64,000 nucleotides of DNA from Flavicella sp964230805 (GTDB lineage Bacteria; Bacteroidota; Bacteroidia; Flavobacteriales; Flavobacteriaceae). The translations under genes were made by a program, and so were the position numbers. A model generated the notes under the pieces. That model worked only from the letters and a program-made list of their open reading frames with translations, did no database searches and had not been told where the DNA came from. The DNA lies in the NCBI GenBank assembly GCA_964230805.1, contig CAXRIA010000027.1:1-64000 (forward strand), written 5' to 3'. Within the stretch, counting starts at the first letter, position 1. Every line of letters starts with the position of its first letter. Of this stretch, positions 1-6,981 are shown piece after piece.

Positions 1-387
1 AAGTCATTTAGCGGAATTTTAGTCACACCGGAACTTTTAAAAAATCAATATACCATTCATTATGAAAATCGCAAAAGTTCCATATTAAAATTACTAGCCA
101 CTAAGAAAAATAAAATTGTTGAAAGAATACCGAGAGAACAATTGAGAGATAACAAATTAAATTTCACATACCCTTTCGATAATAATTACGAATTGGTCGA
201 AATTAAGGATACCATTAGTAGTATTTTTAATTCAAAGAGTAATTTTGAGGTTATTAACCATTTAATTTCCGCAACAAAATCTTATTCTGTAAAAATTAAA
301 AAGCAGGAAGGATTGTCAGTATTACAAGAAATAGAAAGTAATATTGAAAATGAAAATAGTGACGATTTCTTAATTAAAGGAATATAA
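1..387 (+). CDS. C-terminal part of an unrecognised protein
   Basis: The frame is open from base 1 to the TAA at 385-387, giving the last 128 residues; the start lies upstream of the window. A TTG at 142 could be read as a start, but the frame continues unbroken above it, so this is the tail of a longer gene. The protein is rich in Lys, Asn, Ile and Glu, has no membrane segment and no motif I recognise. It is followed directly by the structured non-coding block at 391-530. The AT-rich codon use resembles the next three genes rather than the respiratory genes further right. Function unknown. Confidence 0.6.
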   Translation, partial: KSFSGILVTPELLKNQYTIHYENRKSSILKLLATKKNKIVERIPREQLRDNKLNFTYPFDNNYELVEIKDTISSIFNSKSNFEVINHLISATKSYSVKIKKQEGLSVLQEIESNIENENSDDFLIKGI

Positions 388-390
388 AGC

Positions 391-530
391 CAGTTGCCAA
401 CAATGTATAACCGCAATTACGGCGGCTTCGACTTAATCCGAATCCACACGGAATTGCAAGCGTCATTGCTTAATCGAAAAATAGTAATTTAAAACCCATA
501 ACTGACGGTTGTACGAGACCGTTGACTATA
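391..530. repeat. structured non-coding block, probably a dispersed flavobacterial repeat
   Basis: This block is richer in G and C than its flanks and full of short inverted repeats: GCAATT at 413-418 against AATTGC at 452-457, CCGC at 411-414 against GCGG at 422-425, and ACGGT at 505-509 against ACCGT at 518-522. I recall near-identical sequence lying between unrelated genes in other Flavobacteriaceae, but I cannot run the search. It has no long ORF. It could be a repeat-type mobile element, a recombination site of a gene-cassette system, or a small RNA. Canonical integron attC core boxes are not evident. Confidence 0.45.
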
Positions 531-540
531 ATTTGAATAT

Positions 541-1116
541 ATGAATGAACTTTTAGATTATTTTAAAAATACGGTTACAATTTCAACTGAAATAGAAAAT
601 AAATTAAATGAAATAATCAAAGAAAAAAACTTAGTTAAAGGAGAACAAATACTTACTGATAACTCTATTAAAAAAGAACATGTATTTGTTGTAAGTGGTT
701 GTTTGCGTTCTTTTTTCAAAACTGAAGACGGAAAAGAACACACAATACAATTTGCCATTAAGAACTGGTGGATAAGTGATTATATAACACTTTATACAGA
801 TAACAAATCTGTTGTCTCCATCGAAAGCCTAACCCATTCTAAGGTTTTGATAATCGACAATTCTAAAGTTGAAAAATTTTATCAAGAATTTCCTCAATTT
901 GAAACCATTCAGCGTAAGAATTTTGAAAAACGGATTTCTGCACTTCAAAAACGAATTTTAAGTTTGTTAGCACTATCTGCAACTGAAAAATACAATCAAT
1001 TCATTAAAGAATATACCGAATTTGAAAAGATAATACCTAACTATCAAATAGCTTCGTATCTAGGCATTACTCCGCAGAGTTTAAGTAGAATTCGAAAAGA
1101 AAGAATCAAAAATTAA
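541..1116 (+). CDS. small Crp/Fnr-family transcriptional regulator
   Basis: A 191-residue protein with a cyclic-nucleotide-binding-type beta-roll (about residues 15-115) and a C-terminal helix-turn-helix (about 160-188, containing IASYLGITPQSLSRIR). It is shorter than classical Crp, as is usual for the many Bacteroidota regulators of this type, whose ligands are mostly unknown. It has no N-terminal cysteine cluster, so it is not an obvious oxygen sensor. It lies just upstream of a nitroreductase and a DJ-1/PfpI gene in the same direction, which suggests, but does not prove, that it regulates them. A TATAATTTG sequence at 527-535 resembles the promoter consensus imperfectly. Confidence 0.85.
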   Translation: MNELLDYFKNTVTISTEIENKLNEIIKEKNLVKGEQILTDNSIKKEHVFVVSGCLRSFFKTEDGKEHTIQFAIKNWWISDYITLYTDNKSVVSIESLTHSKVLIIDNSKVEKFYQEFPQFETIQRKNFEKRISALQKRILSLLALSATEKYNQFIKEYTEFEKIIPNYQIASYLGITPQSLSRIRKERIKN

Positions 1117-1137
1117 TTTATTACCATAGGTTCATAT

Positions 1138-1164
1138 TTGCGTTCTAAATATCATTTAGTTTTG
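1138..1164 (+). promoter_or_regulatory. Bacteroidota-type promoter for the nitroreductase
   Basis: TTG at 1138-1140, a 16-base spacer and TAGTTTTG at 1157-1164 match the TTG / TAnnTTTG consensus, with a slightly short spacer. Transcription would begin near 1171, just ahead of the start codon. This lets the nitroreductase and DJ-1 genes be transcribed apart from the Crp-type gene and makes them plausible targets of it. Confidence 0.5.
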
Positions 1165-1180
1165 TACGATAATTTAAAAT

Positions 1181-1816
1181 ATGACAATGAGTTTTTTAGA
1201 CAAATTAAATGAACGTTATGCTACTAAAGCAATGAATGGCGAAGTAGTTCCTCAAGAAAAAATAGACAATATTTTAGAAGCTATCAGATTAGCCCCAACA
1301 TCAAGCGGCTTACAACCTTTTGAAGTGTTTGTAGTTACAAATGACGACACTAAATCTAGTATCAAAGAAATCGCTTGGAATCAATCTCAAGTTACAGATT
1401 GTTCTCATTTACTAGTTTTTGCCGCTTGGGATAATTATACCGAAGACCGTATTAATTATATGTTTGATTTAACCAACGAAATCAGAGGGTTTAAAAACGA
1501 AGGTTGGGAAAATTACCGTCAGCAATTGCTAAATGCATATCCTCAAAAAGACGCAGAAGAAAATTTTGAACATGCTGCAAGACAAACCTATATCGCCTTT
1601 ATGGCAGCTATTGCTCAAGCTGCATACGAGGGAGTAGATAGCACACCAATGGAAGGTTTTGATCCAGATGCATTAGATAAAATTCTAGGATTGCGCGACA
1701 AAGGCTTACGAAGTACACTTTTATTGCCAATAGGCTATAAAGACGTAGATAAAGATTGGTTAGTCAACCTTGTAAAGGTTAGAAAACCTATGGATAAATT
1801 AGTAACATTTATATAA
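1181..1816 (+). CDS. nitroreductase family NAD(P)H oxidoreductase
   Basis: A 211-residue FMN-dependent nitroreductase-fold protein of the NfsB/NfnB type, which reduces nitroaromatics, quinones or related electrophiles with NAD(P)H. The N-terminal RYATK signature and the APTSSGLQPFEV stretch (about residues 37-49) form FMN contacts in this family. GLRSTLLLPIGY near the C-terminus is also typical. A second ATG two codons downstream (1187) fits family starts equally well. It lies 8 bases before the DJ-1/PfpI gene, so the two are almost certainly cotranscribed. The physiological substrate cannot be told from sequence. Confidence 0.9.
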   Translation: MTMSFLDKLNERYATKAMNGEVVPQEKIDNILEAIRLAPTSSGLQPFEVFVVTNDDTKSSIKEIAWNQSQVTDCSHLLVFAAWDNYTEDRINYMFDLTNEIRGFKNEGWENYRQQLLNAYPQKDAEENFEHAARQTYIAFMAAIAQAAYEGVDSTPMEGFDPDALDKILGLRDKGLRSTLLLPIGYKDVDKDWLVNLVKVRKPMDKLVTFI

Positions 1817-1824
1817 ATTAAATC

Positions 1825-2736
1825 ATGAAGAAAAAAATAATCTTAACTCTAGTAAGCATCATTTTACTAGCTTTTATTGTCTTATACTTTACATCGAGAC
1901 CAACAGAAATTGAAGATGGATCTTACATTCCATCACCATTAGCATTAAAATTGGCAACATCTCCCACCACGGATTTTGATAATACAGTTTATGAAAATAA
2001 GTATACAGGAAATAAAAAGGTCTTAATGATTTGTACAGAGCAAAAAAATATGACCATGGCTAACGGCAAACAATTCTCAACTGGAAATCATCCTGTCGAA
2101 ATACTTCTACCTGTATTACATTTAAGAAATGCTGGCTTTGAAGTAGATGTTGTAACTCCTAATGGAGAACCAGTTGTTATTGAACAATGGGCAATGCCAG
2201 AAGACGATGAACATGTAAAAGCAATGTATACTGAATTCAAAAAGAAATTTGAAAATCCAGGAAACTTAGCTGATTTTGTTGCCAACACCATGAATGGAAG
2301 CTCAGATTATGGAGCTATTTTTATTCCTGGAGGTCATGGAGCAATGCTTGGATTACCAGAAAGCAAAGATCTGAGTAAACTCTTAAAATGGTCACACAAC
2401 AATGATCTGTTTACACTTGCTATTTGCCATGGTCCAGCAGCATTATTAGCAGCTGGGTTAGATAGTAGCAAAGACAATTATATATATAACGGTTATAAAA
2501 TTGCCTCATTTCCTGATGCAGTGGATGAGCAAGCACCAATGATTGGTTATACACCTGGCCATATGCCATACAAGTATGGAGAAAAGTTAAACAACTTGGG
2601 AGTTACCATAATCAACGAAGAAGCTGATAATACAGTTCACAAAGACCGAAAATTAATTACAGGAGCTAGCCCCTTGGCGGCAAATGCTTTTGGAAAGTTA
2701 GCCGCAACTGAACTAATGAAAGAGATGAATAAATAA
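1825..2736 (+). CDS. membrane-anchored DJ-1/PfpI (Hsp31-like) protein
   Basis: A 303-residue protein with one hydrophobic N-terminal segment (about residues 4-24), then a DJ-1/PfpI domain. The nucleophile elbow AICHGPAALL carries the conserved Cys at residue 201. A GGHGAM loop and an upstream Glu-rich region are also present, and length and layout resemble the Hsp31/HchA branch. Known members act as glyoxalase III, deglycase or chaperone. The hydrophobic N-terminus is unusual for that branch and suggests anchoring in the inner membrane or export. Cotranscription with the nitroreductase suggests a detoxification role (inference). A strong terminator follows. Confidence 0.85.
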   Translation: MKKKIILTLVSIILLAFIVLYFTSRPTEIEDGSYIPSPLALKLATSPTTDFDNTVYENKYTGNKKVLMICTEQKNMTMANGKQFSTGNHPVEILLPVLHLRNAGFEVDVVTPNGEPVVIEQWAMPEDDEHVKAMYTEFKKKFENPGNLADFVANTMNGSSDYGAIFIPGGHGAMLGLPESKDLSKLLKWSHNNDLFTLAICHGPAALLAAGLDSSKDNYIYNGYKIASFPDAVDEQAPMIGYTPGHMPYKYGEKLNNLGVTIINEEADNTVHKDRKLITGASPLAANAFGKLAATELMKEMNK

Positions 2737-2769
2737 AAAACCAACGAAAACAACCTGTATCAGCAATAG

Positions 2770-2800
2770 CGGTTTGAGAGTAATCTCAAACCGTTTTTTT
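2770..2800 (+). terminator. rho-independent terminator after the DJ-1/PfpI gene
   Basis: A perfect 10-bp stem, CGGTTTGAGA (2770-2779) with TCTCAAACCG (2784-2793), a GTAA loop, and seven T residues at 2794-2800. It closes the nitroreductase-DJ-1 transcription unit. Confidence 0.9.
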
Positions 2801-2845
2801 GTTTGAATACAGATTTTGAAATCCAAAAGGGAGTACACATAATTC

Positions 2846-2864
2846 CCTACCTGCGGCAGGCAGG
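2846..2864. repeat. GC-rich imperfect palindrome, REP-like
   Basis: CCTACCTGC (2846-2854), a central G, and GCAGGCAGG (2856-2864) form an inverted repeat with one mismatch and a perfect 11-bp core, CCTGCGGCAGG. The site is strikingly GC-rich in AT-rich surroundings. I recall similar CCTGCCTGCCGCAGGCAGG-like motifs scattered in flavobacterial genomes, so it may be a dispersed palindromic element. The rest of 2801-2960 holds nothing else I recognise. Confidence 0.35.
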
Positions 2865-2961
2865 CGCAACTACGCATAGCCGAGACCCTAACAAATCATT
2901 TTTGAAACCATCAAGGATTTTAAAAACCGCTCATTTCAATAGCGCATATTGAAAAAACAAA

Positions 2962-2989
2962 AAAACCCGCAATATGTGTTGCGGGTTTT
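2962..2989 (-). terminator. terminator of the tRNA-Leu gene
   Basis: Perfect 11-bp arms, AAAACCCGCAA (2962-2972) and TTGCGGGTTTT (2979-2989), enclose a six-base loop. On the minus strand the hairpin runs into a T-rich tract, and it begins directly after the tRNA 3' end at 2991. Confidence 0.85.
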
Positions 2990-2990
2990 G

Positions 2991-3076
2991 TACTCAAGAT
3001 GGGACTTGAACCCATACGGACCTTACAGTCCACTGGATTTTAAGTCCAGCGTGTCTACCAATTCCACCACTCGAGC
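2991..3076 (-). tRNA. tRNA-Leu (anticodon TAA)
   Basis: The minus strand folds as an 86-base class II tRNA. The acceptor stem is GCTCGAG with CTTGAGT (first pair G-T), and the anticodon stem-loop CTGGACTTAAAATCCAG places TAA at the anticodon. A long variable arm is typical of Leu, the T-arm contains GGTTCAAGTCC, and the discriminator base is A. CCA is not encoded. The 3' end points left, toward the AT-rich accessory-looking genes at 1-2736. That is the orientation in which integrating elements use a tRNA 3' end as attachment site, but no duplicate of the tRNA end is visible in the window. Confidence 0.95.
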
Positions 3077-3240
3077 GTCGTGAACCTGATTTTTCAAATT
3101 CGTGTGCAAATATACAGGTTATTTCATCCCACAAAACTATTTTCCCTTTTTTATTTCTTTTTCGGAAGTTGAAAAAAATCGGTGTTCGTTCTTGTTCGAA
3201 TGCAGATGGTTTTTTAGACATACGGAATTGTGCTTTTTGG

Positions 3241-3271
3241 TTGGTGAATCGCTAATAAAGAAATATCTTTG
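3241..3271 (+). promoter_or_regulatory. promoter of the ctaB-cox cluster
   Basis: TTG at 3241-3243, a 20-base spacer and TATCTTTG at 3264-3271 match the Bacteroidota housekeeping promoter. Transcription would start near 3278, giving a very short leader before the ATG at 3287. Confidence 0.7.
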
Positions 3272-3286
3272 TAAAAAATTTTAAAT

Positions 3287-4192
3287 ATGCGTTCGACCAC
3301 AGAAAAGATTGAAAATGAAGTCGCTGTTTCCTCGTGGGTTGGTGATTTGAAACAATTGACCAAAGTAGGTCTGTCCATGAGTGTCGTATTCTCGTCGATA
3401 GCGGGCTATTTGTTGGCCGTTGACACCATTGATATGGGAGCCTTAGCCTTGCTTGCGATCGGTGGTTTTTTTATGGTAGGAGCATCCAATACCTTCAATC
3501 AAATCATTGAAAAAGATACGGATATTTTGATGAAGCGTACCATGAACAGGCCCCTTCCAACAGGGAGGATGTCCGTGAATACTGCCATGACGATTGCCGT
3601 AATTTTTACGATTTTGGGAATCGGAATTTTATATACCATCCATCCAAAATGTGCCTTCTTCGGGGCCGTATCTATTTTTTTGTACACCTCCGTGTACACA
3701 CCGTTGAAATCTGTGACTCCTTTGGCAGTGTTTGTAGGAGCTTTTCCAGGAGCCATACCATTTATGTTGGGTTGGGTAGCGGCCACCGGTCAATTTGGAG
3801 TGGAAGCAGGATTTTTGTTTCTGATTCAGTTTTTTTGGCAGTTCCCTCATTTTTGGGCAATCGGATGGTTGCAAGATGAGGAATACAAAAAGGCAGGATT
3901 TAACATGTTGCCCATGGGAAAAAAAGACACGAGTACAGTAAATCAAATCATTTTGTACACGGTCATCATGATATTAGTATCCCTAGCGCCCGTATTAAAA
4001 CTGACAGGTGAGTTTTACATTTTACCATTCACCGCCCTTCTTATTTTGGCACTAGGAGGATACATGCTATTTTTTGCCGTAAAAATGCTAAAAGATTTTA
4101 GCAATACAATGGCTAGAAAACTCATGTTGTCGAGTGTTTTGTACATCACCGTAATACAAGTTATTTACGTGGTGGATAAATTTTTGCATTAA
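3287..4192 (+). CDS. ctaB: protoheme IX farnesyltransferase (heme O synthase)
   Basis: A 301-residue UbiA-family membrane prenyltransferase that converts protoheme to heme O, the precursor of heme A for aa3-type oxidases. The first Asp-rich prenyl-diphosphate site is seen around residues 69-90 (NTFNQIIEKDTD, then MNRPLP). The second conserved loop, QFFWQFPHFWAIGW, follows around 182-195. About nine hydrophobic segments are apparent. It opens the cluster and lies 33 bases ahead of the first cox3 gene, so heme supply and oxidase subunits are probably cotranscribed. Confidence 0.96.
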   Translation: MRSTTEKIENEVAVSSWVGDLKQLTKVGLSMSVVFSSIAGYLLAVDTIDMGALALLAIGGFFMVGASNTFNQIIEKDTDILMKRTMNRPLPTGRMSVNTAMTIAVIFTILGIGILYTIHPKCAFFGAVSIFLYTSVYTPLKSVTPLAVFVGAFPGAIPFMLGWVAATGQFGVEAGFLFLIQFFWQFPHFWAIGWLQDEEYKKAGFNMLPMGKKDTSTVNQIILYTVIMILVSLAPVLKLTGEFYILPFTALLILALGGYMLFFAVKMLKDFSNTMARKLMLSSVLYITVIQVIYVVDKFLH

Positions 4193-4225
4193 TTTTTAAA
4201 GAAATGAATCAAAAAATTTGAACGG

Positions 4226-4807
4226 ATGGAAAATACGTTAGAAATAGAATTAAAAGAAGGAAAACGAAAAACAGCCAAACCCATGATGTGGATTTCGATG
4301 GTAAGCATGACCATGATGTTTGCTGGTTTGACCAGTGCGTATGTGATTAGTAGCAATCGAGAAGACTGGGTTAGCTTTGAAATTCCACAAGCGTTTATGG
4401 CAAGTACCGTACTCATTTTGTTAAGTAGCTTGACTTTGTTTTTGTCGAAAACGGCCTTGCGAAAGGACAATCGAAAATGGACAACGATTTTTATAGTCTT
4501 GACATTAATTTTTGGGTTGGGATTTGTTTGGCAACAGTATCAGGGTTTTGAGGAACTAAAAGCGATGGGATTGTTTTTTACAGGACCTCAAAGTGAAGTG
4601 TCCTCTTCCATGCTCTTGGTGATTGTTTTTGCACATGTTTTACACGTTTTTATTGGGGTAATTTGCTTGCTTGTAATGATTTACAACCACCTGAGAGGAA
4701 AGTATGTTGGGAACGATATGTTGGGATTTGAATTGGGGGCCATATTTTGGCATTTTTTAGATCTGTTATGGGTCGGTTTATTTTGCTTTTTCTATTTCAA
4801 TACTTGA
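4226..4807 (+). CDS. cytochrome c oxidase subunit III, short paralogue
   Basis: A 193-residue heme-copper oxidase subunit III family protein with five membrane segments, so it corresponds to the form lacking the first two helices of the seven-helix subunit. The C-terminal FELGAIFWHFLDLLWVGLF stretch is the family signature, and HVLHVFIG is also characteristic. It is followed after 55 bases by a second, longer subunit III gene. Whether both enter one oxidase or one acts in assembly cannot be told from sequence. Confidence 0.9.
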   Translation: MENTLEIELKEGKRKTAKPMMWISMVSMTMMFAGLTSAYVISSNREDWVSFEIPQAFMASTVLILLSSLTLFLSKTALRKDNRKWTTIFIVLTLIFGLGFVWQQYQGFEELKAMGLFFTGPQSEVSSSMLLVIVFAHVLHVFIGVICLLVMIYNHLRGKYVGNDMLGFELGAIFWHFLDLLWVGLFCFFYFNT

Positions 4808-4862
4808 TTTAAATTGTTATTTTTGCCAACGAATTAGATATTAAAAATACAAAACGAATTTT

Positions 4863-5837
4863 ATGGGATCAATTATTGCTGATCAGTCTGAAGAGAAAAC
4901 ATGGGACGGTGGTTCTGTGAAGCCTATGGGAGCTAGTTATGGGAAAATGATGATGTGGTTTTTCATCGTTTCAGATGCCTTAACTTTTTCAGGTTTCCTC
5001 GCCGCATACGGTCTAACACGTTTCAAGTTTATTGACATTTGGCCCATTGCCGATGAGGTATTTACGCACTTCCCATTCCTACACGGTGCCCATGCGCCGA
5101 TGTACTACGTGGCATTGATGACCTTCATACTTATTTTTTCTTCTGTAACCATGGTGTTGGCAGTAGATGCCGGTCATCAAATGAATAAGAAAAAAGTAAG
5201 TTTTTACATGTTTCTAACCATCATTGGAGGGATTATTTTTGTGGGTTCACAAGCCTGGGAATGGAAAAATTTCATTCAAGGTTCCTATGGAGCGGTGCAG
5301 TTGAAAGATGGAAAAATCGTACAATTCGTAAAAGAAGGGCATCAGATTGCCTTAGGTGACTTTGTAGTGGGCAAGCACGAACAACAACAACACACTCGAA
5401 ATAATGGATTGTGGTTTGAAGAAGGAGAAACCATTCCAAACTACACCGTTCAAGAAGTAGTGGCAGCCTTCACAGCAAATGAAGATGTAAACCTACGAAT
5501 TGAAAAAATAAATCCAGAAACCAAGCAAAAAGTAATAGTTTCTAGAGAAGAAGGGTTGAAATATCTTTCACAAGCCGCACGTGTGGTAGAAGGAGCAAAT
5601 TTAGAGGTAAACGAATACGGAAGTGCGCAATTTGCAGATTTCTTTTTCTTTATCACAGGATTTCACGGTTTCCACGTATTTTCAGGAATTGTATTGAACA
5701 TCATCATTTTCTTTAATGTGATTATAGGAACATACGAGAAAAGAGGACACTACGAAATGGTAGAAAAAGTGGGGCTCTATTGGCACTTTGTCGATTTGGT
5801 ATGGGTGTTTGTATTTACCTTCTTCTACTTGGTTTAA
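4863..5837 (+). CDS. cytochrome c oxidase subunit III with a large inserted loop
   Basis: A 324-residue subunit III homologue. Conserved family parts are WFFIVSDALTFSGFLAAY (about 32-49), HGAHAP (74-79), AWEW (131-134), FFITGFHGFHVFSG (262-275) and VGLYWHFVDLVWVFVF (303-318). Residues about 141-255 form a hydrophilic insertion between two membrane helices that ordinary subunit III lacks, predicted to lie outside the membrane. The following subunit IV gene is 45 bases away. It is the most standard of the two subunit III paralogues here apart from the insertion. Confidence 0.93.
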   Translation: MGSIIADQSEEKTWDGGSVKPMGASYGKMMMWFFIVSDALTFSGFLAAYGLTRFKFIDIWPIADEVFTHFPFLHGAHAPMYYVALMTFILIFSSVTMVLAVDAGHQMNKKKVSFYMFLTIIGGIIFVGSQAWEWKNFIQGSYGAVQLKDGKIVQFVKEGHQIALGDFVVGKHEQQQHTRNNGLWFEEGETIPNYTVQEVVAAFTANEDVNLRIEKINPETKQKVIVSREEGLKYLSQAARVVEGANLEVNEYGSAQFADFFFFITGFHGFHVFSGIVLNIIIFFNVIIGTYEKRGHYEMVEKVGLYWHFVDLVWVFVFTFFYLV

Positions 5838-5882
5838 AAGGCAACAATAAAAAAATTCGATATCACCAAAAAATAAAATAGA

Positions 5883-6227
5883 ATGGGACACGAAGCATCA
5901 CACAAAGCATTGATTTGGAAAGTATTCGGAATACTTTCAATAATTACTATTGTCGAAGTAGTGTTGGGTATTATCAAGCCTGAATTTTTATTCAAAACAC
6001 AATTTTTAGGAACCTCAATCTTAAACAGTTTGTTTATCATTTTAACGATTGTGAAGGCCTACTACATTGTTTATTATTTTATGCATTTAGCAGATGAGAA
6101 AAAGAATTTTAAATATTCCATCGTACTGCCATTGATTATTTTGATCCCCTATTTGGCAACACTCCTGATCATAGAAGGAGGATATGTGCATGATACATTA
6201 GCCCCCTATATCAATTGGGCGTACTAA
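5883..6227 (+). CDS. cytochrome c oxidase subunit IV family protein
   Basis: A 114-residue membrane protein with three hydrophobic segments (about 11-30, 42-63 and 76-98) and the conserved MHLADEKK motif between the second and third. This matches the prokaryotic cytochrome C oxidase subunit IV family of caa3/aa3-type enzymes, small accessory subunits that stabilise the core. It is the last gene before a strong terminator at 6245, so ctaB-cox3-cox3-cox4 forms one unit. Confidence 0.88.
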   Translation: MGHEASHKALIWKVFGILSIITIVEVVLGIIKPEFLFKTQFLGTSILNSLFIILTIVKAYYIVYYFMHLADEKKNFKYSIVLPLIILIPYLATLLIIEGGYVHDTLAPYINWAY

Positions 6228-6244
6228 AATAAAATATTGAGAAG

Positions 6245-6271
6245 AAAAAGGTGGTTTGTCCACCTTTTTTT
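6245..6271 (+). terminator. terminator after cox4
   Basis: Perfect 10-bp arms, AAAAAGGTGG (6245-6254) and CCACCTTTTT (6260-6269), enclose the loop TTTGT and merge into a T run. It separates the structural cox genes from the SCO assembly genes. Confidence 0.88.
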
Positions 6272-6328
6272 GTCTAGAAGAATGAGAATAGTTATCTTTT
6301 ATTGCAGACGTAAATTCTAAGTTCACCT

Positions 6329-6976
6329 ATGGAGACACCAAAAAACGAAACTAAAAAGTATGTGGTATTGTTTGCCACGTTTATCATTCCTTTGATTTTC
6401 TTTTTGTTTTTAGCATCGGGAAAAGTCAATTTTGAAAAACTGCCCATACTCACAGAAAATGTTGAAGATGTCTCTCGATCATCCGATGTTTCGCTTTTGA
6501 ACAAAGTGTCGGTACTCGTTTTTTTGGGAAATGATACCTCTGTGGGAAGTGTACAGCAATTGTTAAACCTGTATCAAGTCGTATACAAGTCCACAGAAAA
6601 ATATAAGAAATTTCAAGTGGTCGTCTTGGTTCAAGAAGATTCTCAAAACATTGAAAAATTGACTTCTGAATTGGCTTTGGTAGGCGGTATAGATTTAAAA
6701 AAGTGGCATTTTGTTCCGATGGCAGAAGAAAACACGAAGGCCTTGTTTCAATCCTTGGAGGTGCCTTTCGAATTGCAAATGGACAACAGTAGTTCCAAGG
6801 CTTTTTTAATTGATGAGACACTGAATTTAAGAGGAAGAACCGATGATGAAGATACTTTGAACGGCTTGTTGTTTGGATACGAGATGACTTCCGTAGCTAC
6901 GCTAAAGAATAAATTGAGAGAAGACTTAAAAGTCGTGTTTTACGAGTCAAAATTTGTAGTAAAAGACCAGAATTGA
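6329..6976 (+). CDS. uncharacterised membrane-anchored protein of the oxidase-assembly cluster
   Basis: A 215-residue protein with one N-terminal membrane segment (about residues 10-30, VVLFATFIIPLIFFLFLASG) and a soluble remainder. The soluble part has an alternating hydrophobic-strand pattern (VSVLVFLGND, FQVVVLVQED, KAFLIDETLNLRG) that suggests a thioredoxin-like fold, but it contains no cysteine. It sits 5 bases upstream of the SCO copper-chaperone gene, so joint expression is near certain. A redox-inactive partner of SCO is possible (inference). I recognise no named family. Confidence 0.75.
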   Translation: METPKNETKKYVVLFATFIIPLIFFLFLASGKVNFEKLPILTENVEDVSRSSDVSLLNKVSVLVFLGNDTSVGSVQQLLNLYQVVYKSTEKYKKFQVVVLVQEDSQNIEKLTSELALVGGIDLKKWHFVPMAEENTKALFQSLEVPFELQMDNSSSKAFLIDETLNLRGRTDDEDTLNGLLFGYEMTSVATLKNKLREDLKVVFYESKFVVKDQN

Positions 6977-6981
6977 ATTAA

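Noticed and set aside
388..540. Integron attC site
   Set aside because: Interlocking repeats suggest it, but the conserved core boxes of attC are not evident and no integrase is in the window; kept only as a structured repeat.
2994..3284. Open frames on both strands across the tRNA-Leu gene and the ctaB promoter
   Set aside because: They run through a tRNA and promoter and match nothing.
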